From Cladosporium sp. IMV 00045 (taxonomy: Eukaryota; Ascomycota; Dothideomycetes; Cladosporiales; Cladosporiaceae), in contig MSJI02000171.1 in assembly GCA_001931905.2 (NCBI GenBank), forward strand, positions 1-64,000: 64,000 nucleotides of DNA, read 5' to 3'. Positions 1-11,721 of the stretch are shown piece after piece. How positions within the stretch are numbered: the first letter of the stretch is position 1; every line of letters begins with the position of its first letter. The translations under genes were made by a program, and so were the position numbers. The notes under the pieces were generated by a model, which was given only the letters and a program-made list of their open reading frames with translations, was not told the origin of the DNA and did no database searches.

Positions 1-312
1 ACGCATTCCGAAGTTACTATCTTACGGAAGGAGCTATCCGAGGCTCGAGAGCTATTACGGGTACGTAAAGAACGTACGAAAGGGAAACGCGTAGCAATAA
101 AAGGGAGGTTCGTCTTTAATACGAAGGAAATCCTCGAAGTAGTCGAGAAAGCGGAAGCGGAAGCCTCGAAGGGAAAGCCGAAGAAGAAGCAAAAGGCGAA
201 AGCTATAACCCCCGAAATCGAGGACGAGGAAGACGAAGCTATCGGGAGTAATATATCCGAAAGTGAGAGCGATTGTATTATCGTAGCTAGTAGGAGACCG
301 ATTTTGAAGTAG
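1..312 (+). mobile_element. C-terminal tail of a pogo/Fot1-type transposase
   Basis: An open frame enters from the left edge and stops at a TAG at 310-312, giving about 103 residues. It is very basic and then acidic: a stretch with KERTKGKRVAIKGRFVF and FNTKEILEVVEKAEAEASK is followed by a lysine-rich run and an acidic ED/SES tail ending in RRPILK. This 'GKRVxxKGxFVxxTxEIL' pattern is typical of the segment after the DDE nuclease core of fungal pogo/Fot1 (Tc1-mariner superfamily) transposases. The catalytic core would lie outside the window, so activity cannot be judged. The codons favour A- and T-ending triplets, unlike the neighbouring host genes. Confidence 0.75.
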
Positions 313-652
<340 letters not shown>

Positions 653-1381
653 TCAGGCTTTCTGGTTATGGCGCCTCATGTCAATGCTGGTCCAAATAAG
701 CCATGAAAAGAGAATGACGCTGCCAACGATAGCGTATGCCACATAAGCTCCGGCTCCATGTCCACCGGCAAGGGCAAGACCTAGTCCACCATTGATGAAG
801 GCGAGTAGAACCATCAGTCGTGCAGTCCATGCGTGGGCTATCCCGAACAAAGTGCGACGGTGAGTTTTTCGAAAAGCCAAGTGCTGCAGAAGTCCGCCAA
901 TGGCAAGGACCCAGATTGTTGCAAAGAGAATTATTCCGATTATTGAGTGTGCTTGGTTCCACTGTCCCTGTCGATTAGTTGGCAGTATTGCATGTTCATG
1001 CGTGAAGGTCTTACCTGAGCCGTCGAACCCGCGAGCTGAATTCCCAGAGCAGCCCCGGCAATCCACAGGACAAGGCCTACGCTCTGAGTACTCGCATGAA
1101 CGAGCCATGTGTTCGGTCCTTTTAGAAATCGCATGAGGATGGCACCAATAATAAAAATGAGCCATGCGACACATGACACTATTCCGTGGACGGAGGTCTC
1201 GTCGGGCCCATTTGAATTATCTCCACCTCCTCCCGCATCGTTGTCATCCCCATCTCGTTTGATATGCTGAGCAATGGATGTCGTAACTACAATGTCACGA
1301 TTAGCGATTGCTGTCACAAGGTGCATGGGTTTGCCGGGTACCAATTGCTAGCGAAGTAACGCAGAGGGTAAGGACTTTCAT
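653..1381 (-). CDS. Secretory-pathway cytochrome b561-domain membrane protein
   Basis: Three exons are predicted: 1381-1342, 1286-1015 and 967-653 (208 aa). The first intron (55 nt) has a GCTAATC branch-like site and joins a good signal peptide, MKVLTLCVTSLAI, in frame to the mature part. After a Gly/Asp-rich linker come a cytochrome b561 core and transmembrane helices. The four expected haem-coordinating histidines are present in SVHGIV, WLVHAST, QAHSIIG and GIAHAWTAR. Fungal proteins of this type are transmembrane electron-transfer proteins, often fused to a DOMON domain. No DOMON domain is present here; the linker is only about 25 residues. The substrate is unknown. The 5' exon is the least certain part; a shorter protein starting in the second exon is the alternative. 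Confidence 0.72.
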
Positions 1382-2660
1382 CAGAGCGAAGTACTGGAGT
1401 TGATGATTCCGAGCGAGTGAGTTCAGTGTTCGAGATCGGACTCGAAAAGCATGGCTTTATGCTCGTGGTCCAGCTTCATCTTATACGCAATGGATCAGGC
1501 TGATCCCACAAAGGCAATCAACATTAATGCTGTCATTTCCAGAGACAAGCCGCGTGTAATCTGATCTGATGGAGCTCATAACGAGGAGATTTTGTTGGTA
1601 TGCATAATCAAGTCTTTCAATAATGCACAATCTTCGTCAGGTGGCGGCTTAAGGTTTAACCTTGCATTGGGCAGTGCAATCCCGCGCTTAACACCTTCCT
1701 CATACTCCTGTGATCCGCGTACCAAAAACGTTTCAGGCACTCCAATAAGCCATGTGTCCAACACTAAGAATCGAAGCCATAAAGTCATGACGCGTAACGT
1801 TAGGGGTACAGATGAGATGCAATGCACCAATCGCATGGCATAACGAGATCTCCATCTGGTGGCTTCTGCAACTTACTAGAGTGCTAAGGAACACTTGATC
1901 ACGGATCTGCATGATACCAGATGTGCACGCGCCAGGCTTTGCTGCTTGGATACGAGGCGACCGTGAAACGTGGTTCCGTTACTCGAACCGACCGGAGATG
2001 GCTTGAAGGGCGCGTAAAGCTGGAGAATGTCAGACACGCGGCACTTCGTGGCTGATACGCCTCCCGCTTCGATAGTACAAGCGGCAGGCCCCGACGGCGC
2101 GGTAGTCGTTCCGGCGGAAAAGAAGCCGATAGCCCATATCAAAACTATCAACACTTAACTCATTAAACACTAACAAAGATACCCTATCAAAACGGTTGAG
2201 TAAAAGGTGTGCAGCAAAGCTGAGAGTCCGACCTACAAGTATTCGGAAGACGACGCAGCCGTTAAGGAACATCCAATCTCCGGCTTATATAAGTACGCTG
2301 GCTCTCGAGAAGAATAGTAGCCTCATGCAAGACATAAATTATCCTTATTGCGCACACGGACTACCAAGCCTCGCAAGCAGAATCAAGCTCACGCAAGTGA
2401 ATCAAGCTCACACGGGAGTACTAGTATGGTTCACAGGGCTCAGATCCTGCGGGAACATGAGGCTCGCTAAGAGATAGAGAATTAGTAATAGAGAGGGAGA
2501 GCTGCGCTGCACGCGGGCTGCGCCGGAACGTGGGCTGCGCTACTGAACGTGGCTTGCGCTGCACGTGGGCTTGCTTCCGCGTTGCGGAGGAGCAACGCAA
2601 GAATTACACTATAGCTCTAGCGTCTAACGACGCAAACCTTCCCCCGATATACAACTCTTT
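1382..2660. other. Gene-free stretch with short repeats
   Basis: I see no convincing gene. A 13-nt direct repeat, GAATCAAGCTCAC, occurs twice near 2380-2412. A degenerate GC-rich tandem array lies at about 2510-2575 and is listed separately. Short open frames on both strands lack ATG starts or recognisable content. Confidence 0.5.
2510..2575. repeat. Degenerate GC-rich tandem repeat
   Basis: About four diverged copies of a roughly 18-nt unit with the core ACGTGGGCTGCGCT follow one another: ACGCGGGCTGCGC, ACGTGGGCTGCGCT, ACGTGGCTTGCGCT and ACGTGGGCTTGCT. The array lies about 90 nt upstream of the arrestin-like pseudogene. It may be a minisatellite remnant. Confidence 0.5.
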
Positions 2661-3992
2661 ATGGACCCTCCTACATACCCTGAAGCCACGTTCGGGCTCG
2701 GACATACCCAGTGCACAGAGCTTCACGCGCGCTGCTCGAGACCGAGAAACAATCGCAACATGGGCACACTGTCGGTGAAAAGAGCCAAGCGACGCCAACA
2801 GCGCTGTAAACCTGCACTTGTAGTCGAGATTCATCTTGAGGACCCACGGGAGACCTACTCTAGCAAAGATGTCATACACGGCCAGGTGACGGTGCAGTCG
2901 CCTGCGGATTTTGAGTTCGAGGATATCCGCATAGAGATGCTGGGCACATCGAGGACTTTGATCGAGCGCTGGACGGCTACACCTGCTTGCCTTCCTTACA
3001 CCGAAGCTGTCGTCGACTTTCTGAGGCTTTCACAGCCAGGGCTTGGATCGGAGTGCCCGGACGATCAGGTTTTTCATGCTGGTGAAACGTACACGTTTCG
3101 CTTCACCTTCGTCGTCCCGAAGCAGCTGCCTGAAGACGAATGCAAACACACAGTATATAACCCATATGTCCGCGCGATGCACGCTTACTCGCCACCGAGT
3201 CTTAGGGATCCTGGAAGGGGCGACGCAATCGCCATTCGGGATGATCTTTCCCACCACAGCGCGAGCGTTACCTATGGCATCTGCGTAACGATTATGCAGC
3301 GAGATCAAGAGCTTAAAGTCTGTGACGTCGTTTGCGAATTTCATGCGCTGATAATCATCCCGATAGCGGTAGAGCTTTCGGTATCGCAAGTCTACCGGCT
3401 ATTGATCGATAAGGCAAGAAGCAATTACCACATCCGAAAAGAGGTGGTAGTCAAAAGAGGCATGCTTTTCAGGGGAACACGCCTCTAAATACTTGTGGCC
3501 GAAGGAGATGTGCCTAGGGGCATACCGGTCTACGACTTCGCCCTCCCTGTCCAGGCTACTACGACCACCGCAGCTAATGTAAGGCTCCGTTTCCAGTCCA
3601 CAGAGGCTCTTCCTTATGCACTACCACGGCTACACAAAGCTGCAACCAAGCTTAAAGTCTGTACCGGCATCTCTAGTAGTCCCTAGAACGACGTCCCTCA
3701 GCATTCGGACGTGCTCTTCGACGCAATAAAATCTAAGCGTTACGACACCTTCGAGCTCGCTGAGCGTGCGCTTAGTGGCGTTGACTGGCAAACCTGCACT
3801 CCTCTAGCCGACAATATAGCCACGAGCTCGTTTGTGGCGGAGTTGACGGTTCCGATCTCGCTACCGGAAAACAAGAGATTTGTTCCTTCATTCAACTCTT
3901 GCTACATCGGCAGAACATACGCTCTCGAGATCTGCATTTCATACACTGCGGCAGGAAATCGCAGTTTTATCAAACTTTGCCTACCTTTATAG
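2661..3992 (+). pseudogene. Arrestin-like (N-domain) protein, interrupted by two in-frame stops
   Basis: A single reading frame runs from an ATG to 3992 but is broken by TAA at 3486-3488 and TAG at 3684-3686, with no frameshift. The N-terminal part reads VVEIHLEDPRETYSSKDVIH and then GQVTVQSPADFEFEDIRIEM, a typical fungal arrestin-N opening (beta strand, 'Y..GDVI.G.V.V'). Downstream of the stops the frame still carries family-like segments such as AANVRLRF, ATKLKVCT and CYIGRTYALEICISY, as in fungal Bul1/arrestin-related proteins that recruit ubiquitin ligase to plasma-membrane transporters. Conserved sequence beyond both stops makes decay of a once-complete gene more likely than a short real gene ending at 3488. 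Both stops could come from CAA and CAG by C-to-T change, as repeat-induced point mutation would produce. Unrecognised introns removing the stops are the alternative. Confidence 0.65.
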
Positions 3993-5717
3993 CTACTTAG
4001 TGGATCTATTGAGGGTCTCGTATATAGGTCAGGTGTATAGTTAAAAAAGGCTCGGCAATCTATCTCAAAAGATAAGAAAGGAAAGAATGCTAATATAGCT
4101 CTACTAAGACTTTTGGAATATCTAAAAGTTATATTTTCGAATTTCAGCTGGGCTACCTTATAATATCACCGTTCTTCGCTTTGCACTTTGCACGCCCTAA
4201 CGGGATATAGCATTGAGTATATGCAACGTCAGCGCCTGGTCACGCTTTCCCTTCTTAATTGCGATCTTAGCCCTAGGCATGCCGCCGTACAAACATTCCG
4301 ACCTTGCTCTCGATACGCACACGATTCAATCGACATCCTCATTCGGTCTTTTCACATAACTCGTAGCAAACGCTTCAGATATAAGCGGGGATAGGAACCA
4401 GAGCATAATTCGGTCTATGGAGGCGGACCTGAATTGATCGCAGTAAGAGCTAGTTCTAAAGCTTTCAGTCTATCCAGCAGTCCGAGATGTCCTTACAAAA
4501 CACTGCAACCCTGGTCATAAGACCTTGATCTGTTTCGACGCCCTTCGCAAGGTCTTCCCTTTGACCTACCGGATCGAAGGCACCCCGTTAGGTTTTGCAT
4601 GATACGCGATTGATACAATTATAGCCCATTGAGATAGACTAGTACTTTATGGCACTTCCATATGCGCGCAGAGAGATAGCGATGGTGATACTGGGCTATT
4701 ACTCGGCATTCTTGAAGACGAGATCTGGATGCTTGTGGCCTTTCGGCGCTTGCCCTGCAATTCTGCTGAACCGGGTCCAGGAAATCTTAGGGGAGAAGTG
4801 AGAGTTGGCTTGAGTGGCCAAGAAAAAAGGTGTTCTCGAGAACATGAAGAAACAGCTCTCGAGTCCAGACCTAATGTGGCAATGAAACGAAATTCGCCAG
4901 ACTTTCACTTGGATTATGCATGCCTCGGCGCCATGAGCCGGAGCAAGGTAACTTGACGGAGAGGACCATTACAGAGGCTACACTCTAGCCACCCATACTT
5001 GTTCGAGATCAATCCGACTCTGAGATGTTTGCATGCATGCACGTCGCAGACATCATCATGATCAAAAAGCCACAGCTATTTTTTGGCAGGACCACTCATC
5101 AGTCAAAAATTCGCATCCGCACGTCCGACCTCTTCAGGACAGCACGCGTTTTCTCGCCCGTCAATTTGGTCAAGTGCGATAAATCATATGCCCGAAGCTA
5201 GGCCCAGCTCTGGAGTACTCTCGAGGCTTTCTCGTTGGTGGAGATCTCAATCTGGCCCGCTTCCGCGAGCAAAGGTTCACTCTGAGTTCTCCATGACTCC
5301 AGCTGCCCTGCAACCATCGTTTTCTTGGGCTCTCATACTTTTGGACGTATCACCGCCTCGATCCGATGATTTGCTGTTGATCTGGCCTTTTGTGACTATC
5401 TTTCTAAAGTTTAGCGAAGAGTTTGCCTCCGTCGGCTACGAGGCAGTGCAAAGCGCGATGATAATCGCCCACTCTTGCTCTTTTGTAACTAAGGTGCTGC
5501 CAGCAGCGCGGAGCCGGTCACCTGCAACTTCACGGTTGGAGCAGCTCGCGAGGGTGATTTGAGGGCATCTAGCGCGACCGCCTAATCCCCATCTGTTCAA
5601 CGTATCATATTTCACATGGTGGATCATGTCTCAAACATTGGCTCTGAGGTTTTTGTGTATCAACACAGAAGTATATACATGCTCTGAGTCGTGTGGGAAA
5701 CCGACTAGGTAGCCTAT
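3993..5717. other. Gene-free stretch
   Basis: No supported gene. The part from 4000 to 4140 is A/T-rich. The longest open frame (about 5083-5562, plus strand) lacks an ATG start and has no recognisable domain. Confidence 0.5.
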
Positions 5718-6563
5718 CTATTCGAAGACACCGCTCTCAATCTTGATGGAGTCAACAGTCCATGTCTTGCCATTGTCTGCTGTGACCAGGTCACCAGACG
5801 CGCCAGTGGTGCCTTTGGTATCGGCGTAATTCGGGTCAGCAACATCCATGACGATCTTTGTGTTGATGTATTCGTGAGCTGCGTACGTGCCGCAAGCAGC
5901 AGATTGGCACTCAGTTGCGGTGCCCCAGCCTTGGGCAACGCCTGAATCTGCAAAAGGTGTCAGTCACTTCGGATATGATTTGAATGTTCGTTGGGGTGCA
6001 GCGTACCAGTTGAGAGCTTCGAAACAACCTTGCCATCGACAGACACGGTTTGATCGTACTCCTTAGTGTCGTCATTATACTTGTCTGTATACTTGTCAGA
6101 ATGATGATTCTTGACAGAATCCAGCTCAGCAACGTACAATTCATCGTCACCTCGGATCCTTCTCCCGCTGAAACAGCGTCGCCCATCTCCTGCTGAGCTG
6201 CGGATACATTAGCAAAGACAAATCTCAAACATGTGGCTTTGATGCCTTACTCTGGAGCGTGCTAGCAACAATGCACCACTTGCCCTCCTCTTGCGGACAT
6301 CCAGCACTGCCATCGGCGACCGAAATCGCAAGCGCCTGGACTAGATCACCACCACTGGTTCCCATACCAGGCCACAAAGCCAGGTTGCCTGTCTGAGGGT
6401 CGTTCACTTTTGGCAGGACCAAGGTTGTTTCGGCCTCGCGGATGAAAGAGCCGTCGGCGACTGGACCGGTGGAAAAAGCGTTGCCAAATTGCCACCCGTA
6501 GTCAGCGAACACATGTTGAGAGAAAGTCGCGACAGTCGCGAGGGTGAAGCTGGCCGTCTTCAT
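5718..6563 (-). CDS. Small secreted protein of unknown function
   Basis: Three exons, 6563-6251, 6192-6007 and 5947-5718, encode 242 aa. The N-terminus MKTASFTLATVATFSQHVFA is a clear signal peptide. The mature part starts YGWQFGNAFSTGP and has a region resembling proteins with a 'TLVLPKV...LALWPGMGTSGGDLVQ' pattern, which I have seen only as uncharacterised fungal secreted proteins. The middle is Asp/Lys/Tyr-rich (AELDSVKNHHSDKYTDKYND). The C-terminal part has TECQSAACGTYAAHEYINTK, with two nearby cysteines that could pair. The first intron uses the second of two closely spaced AG acceptors, because only that one joins the frames. A lectin- or glucanase-like beta-sandwich is possible but not shown. 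No function is claimed. Confidence 0.72.
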
Positions 6564-9166
6564 GATGAGTGGGTTCTGGGAAGAAGCGAATCGAAGATTG
6601 AACAGCAGTCCGAATAATCTCAGATGAGGAAAAGATCGATGAATGGATGTGGAAGCCGGACTCACTGGACGCTGGGAATCGACAAAAATAAGAATTCTTG
6701 CGGCCTCGAGCTGTTGAACAGCGCGCGCCTTACCGACTAGCTTGGGTTAGGGTTCACACTTGGCAAGTATCGTGATGACGAGGACAGGGTTTGTAGGTAG
6801 TTTGTAATAAATCACAAGGCACCATGTGCTCCTAAAACTTGAGACGACTAATTTAGTCAGGTCTTAGCGCTGTCTCAAGACTTCGCCTGGGATAGCTTGT
6901 TGCAAATTAACCTCAGGGCTAGGGCTTATAGTGTCATAATGCTTATTTGGGCATATCGCATCCTCAGAATAATTCAATACGCAGGCTGTATTCGCAGAGA
7001 GCAAGGAAGCGCATTGAGGTTGCATACGAGATTCCCGATGCTGCTCTGCTCTCAAATGGGTCTTCTATGGGCGGCGAAGAGACCAGAGATCGTATTCACG
7101 CTGCGACGACAGGCCTGCGCAGCCCACTCGTGATATCGGCGAGGGTAACTTGTAGCGGAGATTGCACTTTCGAGAGAGTAAGGTTGCTTCTCGAGGCAAG
7201 ATCGCGTGCATAGTTATGGCAGCGCTAGAGCGATTAGAAACAGAGTGGGTCAAAGTTACTAGGTCATGGTGCAATTCACAAAATCTCCCAATTAACGCTA
7301 CTAACCAGTCTCTTTCATGGCCTAGTTGAGGTAAGCAGGGAGCGAGCTCAGTACACTTTCTTCTGAGGTTATGGAACGTTTTGGACATCCATGATAAAAA
7401 GATCTTAGTGTCGACCCTCAAAGTAAGCCAATGCGTTGCCTGAAGATGTGATTCAAGTCATTCGACGAACATCGGAACCTGCAAGCGAAACCTGTTCCAC
7501 CTAAGAGGCGTCAAGTATGGGACGTTACCGTATAGCTCCAATACATAAATGCTCCAATCATGAGATTCCAGAAAAACTCCAGCTCTAAGCAGTCGCGTAG
7601 ATTATGCTAAATTGATTCTGGAGCCACGATCGAGAGCGCGACTATTGAGAATAGAGTCTTCTAGGCCTACTCCCGATGAAGATTGGGGTCGCATATGAGT
7701 TACTCTGGCACACTGTCCTTCGTAGATCGCATGGGACTTAGCATGGCACGATCAGAAGCCGCAACACCAAGGGGCAAGCAAGGAGGATCGTTTCCACGAT
7801 CTTTCCGCAAGACGAGGTTCAAGCTGGTGAACAAAAGGACTGAACCTCCTATGCGATATGACATTCTTCCCGAGCGGAAGCCCTAGCAGACATCGAACGT
7901 CGATGTGGGATGTCAGCCATTGATTTGTTATGAACACTAAAGAACATCCGCGGTATGACCTAACCATAGTCATGGACAAACTTAACGCTGAGTCAAGTTA
8001 TCGCGGCATTAAAACAGAAATTCCAGGTAGACAGGCTTCAGTAACGTTATTCGAAGGAACGAGAAAGCCAGAATGACAAGTCTCATAGTTGCTTAACATT
8101 CAATGCCTGCGTGGTTCGAACAAGATCGCTTAAGTTACCGATTTCCTAAAGAAGTCATGATTATATCATACTAGCTCAGATCAGGGCCTAGATTTGTCGT
8201 CGTTAGGCATGTTTGTAGCGGAGTGACTACTGTCGTGCGACCGAGACATGAACGACTCGCTCGGGGAGCTCACGTCAGCTTACCCATCATGCGTTCAGCT
8301 CAATTGTCGTAAGCCTATTGTGGCGCTTTCGAGGGTCTTCGCAGTATTAGCTCTCATGCATGGTGGATGCAGGCTCATGAGTACATGCAACCATCCAGTT
8401 TCGTGTACATTTGCCTTGAAAGATCTCACTCTTACCAGCAATTGTGAAGTGAAAATCGTTTCTTGCCTGGAAGATTGGTAAAGCTGATGGTAACCTCCTC
8501 ATGGCTTGAAGAAAAGAGCATTTGATACCCTTCGGAGACAATGCATACGCGGGGCACGGTCGCCCAGATTGCACTGACTTAGTTAGGAGTGCAAGACAGC
8601 CTCGGGCGAGCCTAGACAACCGCGATGGGTTCGCTTAGACTCTACTGCATATGTACAGCAACCTCGGGCTAGTGAGCTCGCCCATCGGTCTATACTCATT
8701 TGATGATTGGCGACGATGGCCTTCAGCAGCAGTAGACAAGACTGGTGATCGACTACTGCTGTTCTTTCGTGGGCCATAGGGTCTCGTAGCAGTCGCGTTC
8801 ACAACAATATCATCTTCCAAAGAATGATCCACGAACATGAACTGGGAGTTGCATCTTCTCCCTATTGATCACGGAGCACAAGGGAGGATGAGAGTTCCTA
8901 GGGGGCGTGAAGAGCTGCCGCGCACCTATCCTCGTCCCAATCATCTAGGCCACAAAGCTGCTCCACACAAATGTTGTTACACGACGGCGCCATGAAGCAG
9001 CCTTTGGCGCGCCGGTGAGGAGCTGAGCTGTGATCCTTGAGACCGTATGTATATTACGCAGCGTCGATTCCTCCCTGTCTTTACTTCGACACGACCTTTA
9101 CTCCACCTGAATTCCATATTGTTTAGGTCTTTCATCAATACCATCCAGGCTACAGAAACAGTCGCA
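6564..9166. other. Long gene-free stretch
   Basis: In 2.6 kb I find no open frame with an ATG, coding-like composition and a recognisable motif on either strand, and no obvious tandem repeat or transposon end. It may hold heavily decayed sequence. Confidence 0.45.
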
Positions 9167-9763
9167 ATGTTCAAGCTCAGCAGCACCATTGTCCTCGTTA
9201 CTCTGCTCTGCTTCACCACCGCCAAACCACCAAACCCTCCCTTCAGCTCCAAAGTCGAAGCTCTAACCCAAGCCGGCCATAGGCTGTCGTACATACTTGA
9301 CACCAAGAACTACTCCGCCCTCAACTCGGTTCTCGCAAGTGATGTCGTCTTAGACGCAACGGATCTACTGTCACTGACCGGCGGCGTGGCTAAAGGCTTT
9401 GACGAAACTGTGTCCACGTTCAAACGCAGCGGCGCCGGAGCCAAGACGGCGCACCGGATTACGAACGTGCTACTGCTTGACGAGATCACGCCAAAGAAGT
9501 CCAGAGTGAGCTCGTAGTAAGTCTTGTCTGACCCTGCTTTTTGGTGCACTTCAAGCCTATCTTTCGAGGGCTCACATGCTGCAAGCATCGCCTACTCTCA
9601 CTGGGTTGAGACTGCTCTTGACGACATCACGAAGACTTGGCGCATCTATTATCGATGCGATGATATCTGGGTTTTAGAAGGCTCGAGCTGGAAACTGCAG
9701 CAAAGCAAGGTGTACAACATGGGTTTTGGAGCAGAGGCACCGTTTTATGGGACTAGGTTTTGA
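9167..9763 (+). CDS. Secreted SnoaL-like (NTF2-fold) protein
   Basis: Two exons, 9167-9516 and 9556-9763, give 185 aa. The N-terminus MFKLSSTIVLVTLLCFTTA is a signal peptide. The mature part follows the NTF2/SnoaL layout: an N-terminal helix pair (SSKVEALTQAGHRLSYILDT), the 'LNSVLASDVVLDATDLL' strand region, a TAHRITNVLLLDEI strand, and a C-terminal sheet ending in WKLQQSKVYNMGF. Fungal secreted SnoaL-like proteins are common, and catalytic activity is usually not demonstrated. The intron is only 39 nt. It was chosen for its strong GTAAGT donor and because it joins VSSY to LSFEG in frame. A 63-nt alternative (9506-9568) also keeps the frame. Confidence 0.7.
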
Positions 9764-10176
9764 CCTTGACAGTGTGTCTGATCTAGTTTGAGGATGCGAG
9801 CAATACTCAAGATTATGAACAATTTGTGATTTCTACCCATTGTAGTACTGATGGCGCACCGAACATTCAGATGCAGCCTCGTAGTCCATTTCAAAGTCCC
9901 ACTGGTGAAGGTTATCGCTCACTCACGGTCCTAAGAGGCACATATTTGTCTTCGATCAAAGTTCCGGTGTTTGAACTGCCCGGAGGCTATAAAATTCTCG
10001 AAGACATGGCTCACTGTACGCTCATATTTGAACATGTCCGCTCGGCCGGAGCGAGGCATTGCAGGGCAGGAACTGGAAACCGTGGGGAACATGGATCAAT
10101 CTGCGTTTTTTGTAATGAAGGCAAACCGAAAAGTGAAGCTGAGAAGTCTTCAGCGTCTATCGCTTACTATTCTATG
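9764..10176. other. Intergenic between converging genes
   Basis: This is the space between the 3' ends of the SnoaL-like gene and the membrane-protein gene. I see no other gene or strong signal in it. Confidence 0.5.
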
Positions 10177-11721
10177 CTATCCTTTCACGCCTTTCCAGAG
10201 CCCACTGAAGGGCCCAAGCATGCCAACGATCGCCCAGCTCGATATGAGGTATATCATAACAGCGATCACCAGCAAGGCCCAGTTGCCACCTCGCGCGAAA
10301 CCAATGGTGCGGGCGTTGATCCAGAAGATGAGGATTGCGCCTGCAGTGATACCAGCGTGAAGAGACCCAACAAGCAACGCAAAAAGCCGGGAAGACATGA
10401 GTATGTCGTGGAACTCCGACGGCTTATCACCCGAGCTGTCGGTCACAACCTGCGTTGATGGTTGGCGCCAGCCCAGCGCGCTTATGAGTGGTTCATGGGA
10501 TTGGCGGGTGTAGGACGTCGTTACCGAGTCGCGTGGTGGTCTAAGGTTCTCGCTTGTCGGGCGTCTTGTAAACTGCACTTGAAGCTCGTAGTCGGTCTCA
10601 TGTGGTAAACTCTTGTCGCGGTTCGCAGCGCGGATTTGCTCGAATGGCACGAGCATATTCTCGATCAGGACGCCGAGCGGCTGTAGGAGGAGAATAAGCG
10701 GTACCAACTGACCAAAGCCCCACTCATCCTCCTGACCAGCTGTCGACGCAAGATTTTGCTCGCGGGGGATGACTATTTGCAACGTCCCAAAGACCAATCC
10801 GAGAACAGAGAGCCAGAGCGAGGCAGAGAAAGAGACCAAGGTTTCCAGGACAGCAAGAACCGGGAGGATTGCCATGAGTAGTACGCGAAATGCCACGATA
10901 TAGCAACAGCTTCTTCTCCTAGTGTATCGTTTCGCGATTGTGGATAGACATCGCTCCATAAATGCCTCGATTGGTAGGTGGAAGGTTTGATGGTATAGCT
11001 TTCTCGGAGCTTCCCACATGTCCAAGACTTTCCAGACGTATGAGAAGATCAGAATTGCATAACCAAGAGGTGCATCACTGTTGACACCTTCTCCGTAAGT
11101 CCTGCCCCAGAAGCACACCGCGGGCACTCCCCAACCAGTGGGCGCAGACTCCACCAGATCAGCATTCAGTGGATCTCTCGGGTTTGCAATTCCCCATTGA
11201 GAACTGATGGTAGGCACCAGGCCGATGAGAAGCATCACGAAAAGTGCGACCATACCGACCAATCTCCAAGTCTTGAGACCATAGTGCTGGGTTAGATAAG
11301 GTCTCAGCAAAGAGATCGCGGACAAATGCACGGAGCTTGAGAGCCATGCCAGATACAACACAACTTGGTAATGATAGACACTGATGTCCCCTTTGAGAAG
11401 GCCGCGAAAGCCAGCAGCCAAAATAGCAATCCCAGTGACGATCTGATTGTCGCTCAGAGTGAGAATGAATTGTTGGAGTGCAACTTGAGTACGGGGAAAT
11501 CTTTGCGTCCGAGAGGTTATGTGAAGTACTTTCCGATCCACTGGCGCAAGAAGTTCATCGTCGATGATCCCGAAGAAGTATGCGAGCAGCACTGCAACAA
11601 AAGTGACATAGGCGCTTGTGTGGAAAGCAATCAAAACTCCTATGCCAGAAATGTCTGTGTTGGCTGTTGTGACCACGCCATTCTCAATGAATCCGACGCA
11701 TTCCTCTTCGGACGGCCTCAT
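10177..11721 (-). CDS. Polytopic membrane protein of unknown function
   Basis: A continuous frame of 514 aa begins at the first in-frame ATG, MRPSEEECVGFIENGVV. It contains about nine to ten hydrophobic segments, among them GIGVLIAFHTSAYVTFVAVL, LVGMVALFVMLLIGLVP, LVPLILLLQPLGVLI and WALLVIAVMIYLISSWAIV. The pattern DISGIGVLIAF followed by LSDNQIVTGIAILAAGF is shared with a family of uncharacterised fungal integral membrane proteins, which I recognise only as such. A charged cytosolic loop lies near residues 390-450. A TATATAA motif lies at 12001-12007, nearly 300 nt upstream, so a long 5' leader or an upstream non-coding exon is possible. No transport function is claimed. Confidence 0.8.
   Translation of the reverse strand: MRPSEEECVGFIENGVVTTANTDISGIGVLIAFHTSAYVTFVAVLLAYFFGIIDDELLAPVDRKVLHITSRTQRFPRTQVALQQFILTLSDNQIVTGIAILAAGFRGLLKGDISVYHYQVVLYLAWLSSSVHLSAISLLRPYLTQHYGLKTWRLVGMVALFVMLLIGLVPTISSQWGIANPRDPLNADLVESAPTGWGVPAVCFWGRTYGEGVNSDAPLGYAILIFSYVWKVLDMWEAPRKLYHQTFHLPIEAFMERCLSTIAKRYTRRRSCCYIVAFRVLLMAILPVLAVLETLVSFSASLWLSVLGLVFGTLQIVIPREQNLASTAGQEDEWGFGQLVPLILLLQPLGVLIENMLVPFEQIRAANRDKSLPHETDYELQVQFTRRPTSENLRPPRDSVTTSYTRQSHEPLISALGWRQPSTQVVTDSSGDKPSEFHDILMSSRLFALLVGSLHAGITAGAILIFWINARTIGFARGGNWALLVIAVMIYLISSWAIVGMLGPFSGLWKGVKG

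Noticed and set aside
5083..5562. 159-codon plus-strand frame
   Set aside because: Begins without an ATG and its translation shows no domain, signal peptide or supporting splice sites.
9506..9568. Alternative 63-nt intron for the SnoaL-like gene
   Set aside because: Keeps the frame but removes the YLSFE strand expected in the fold and uses a weaker donor and acceptor than the 39-nt choice.
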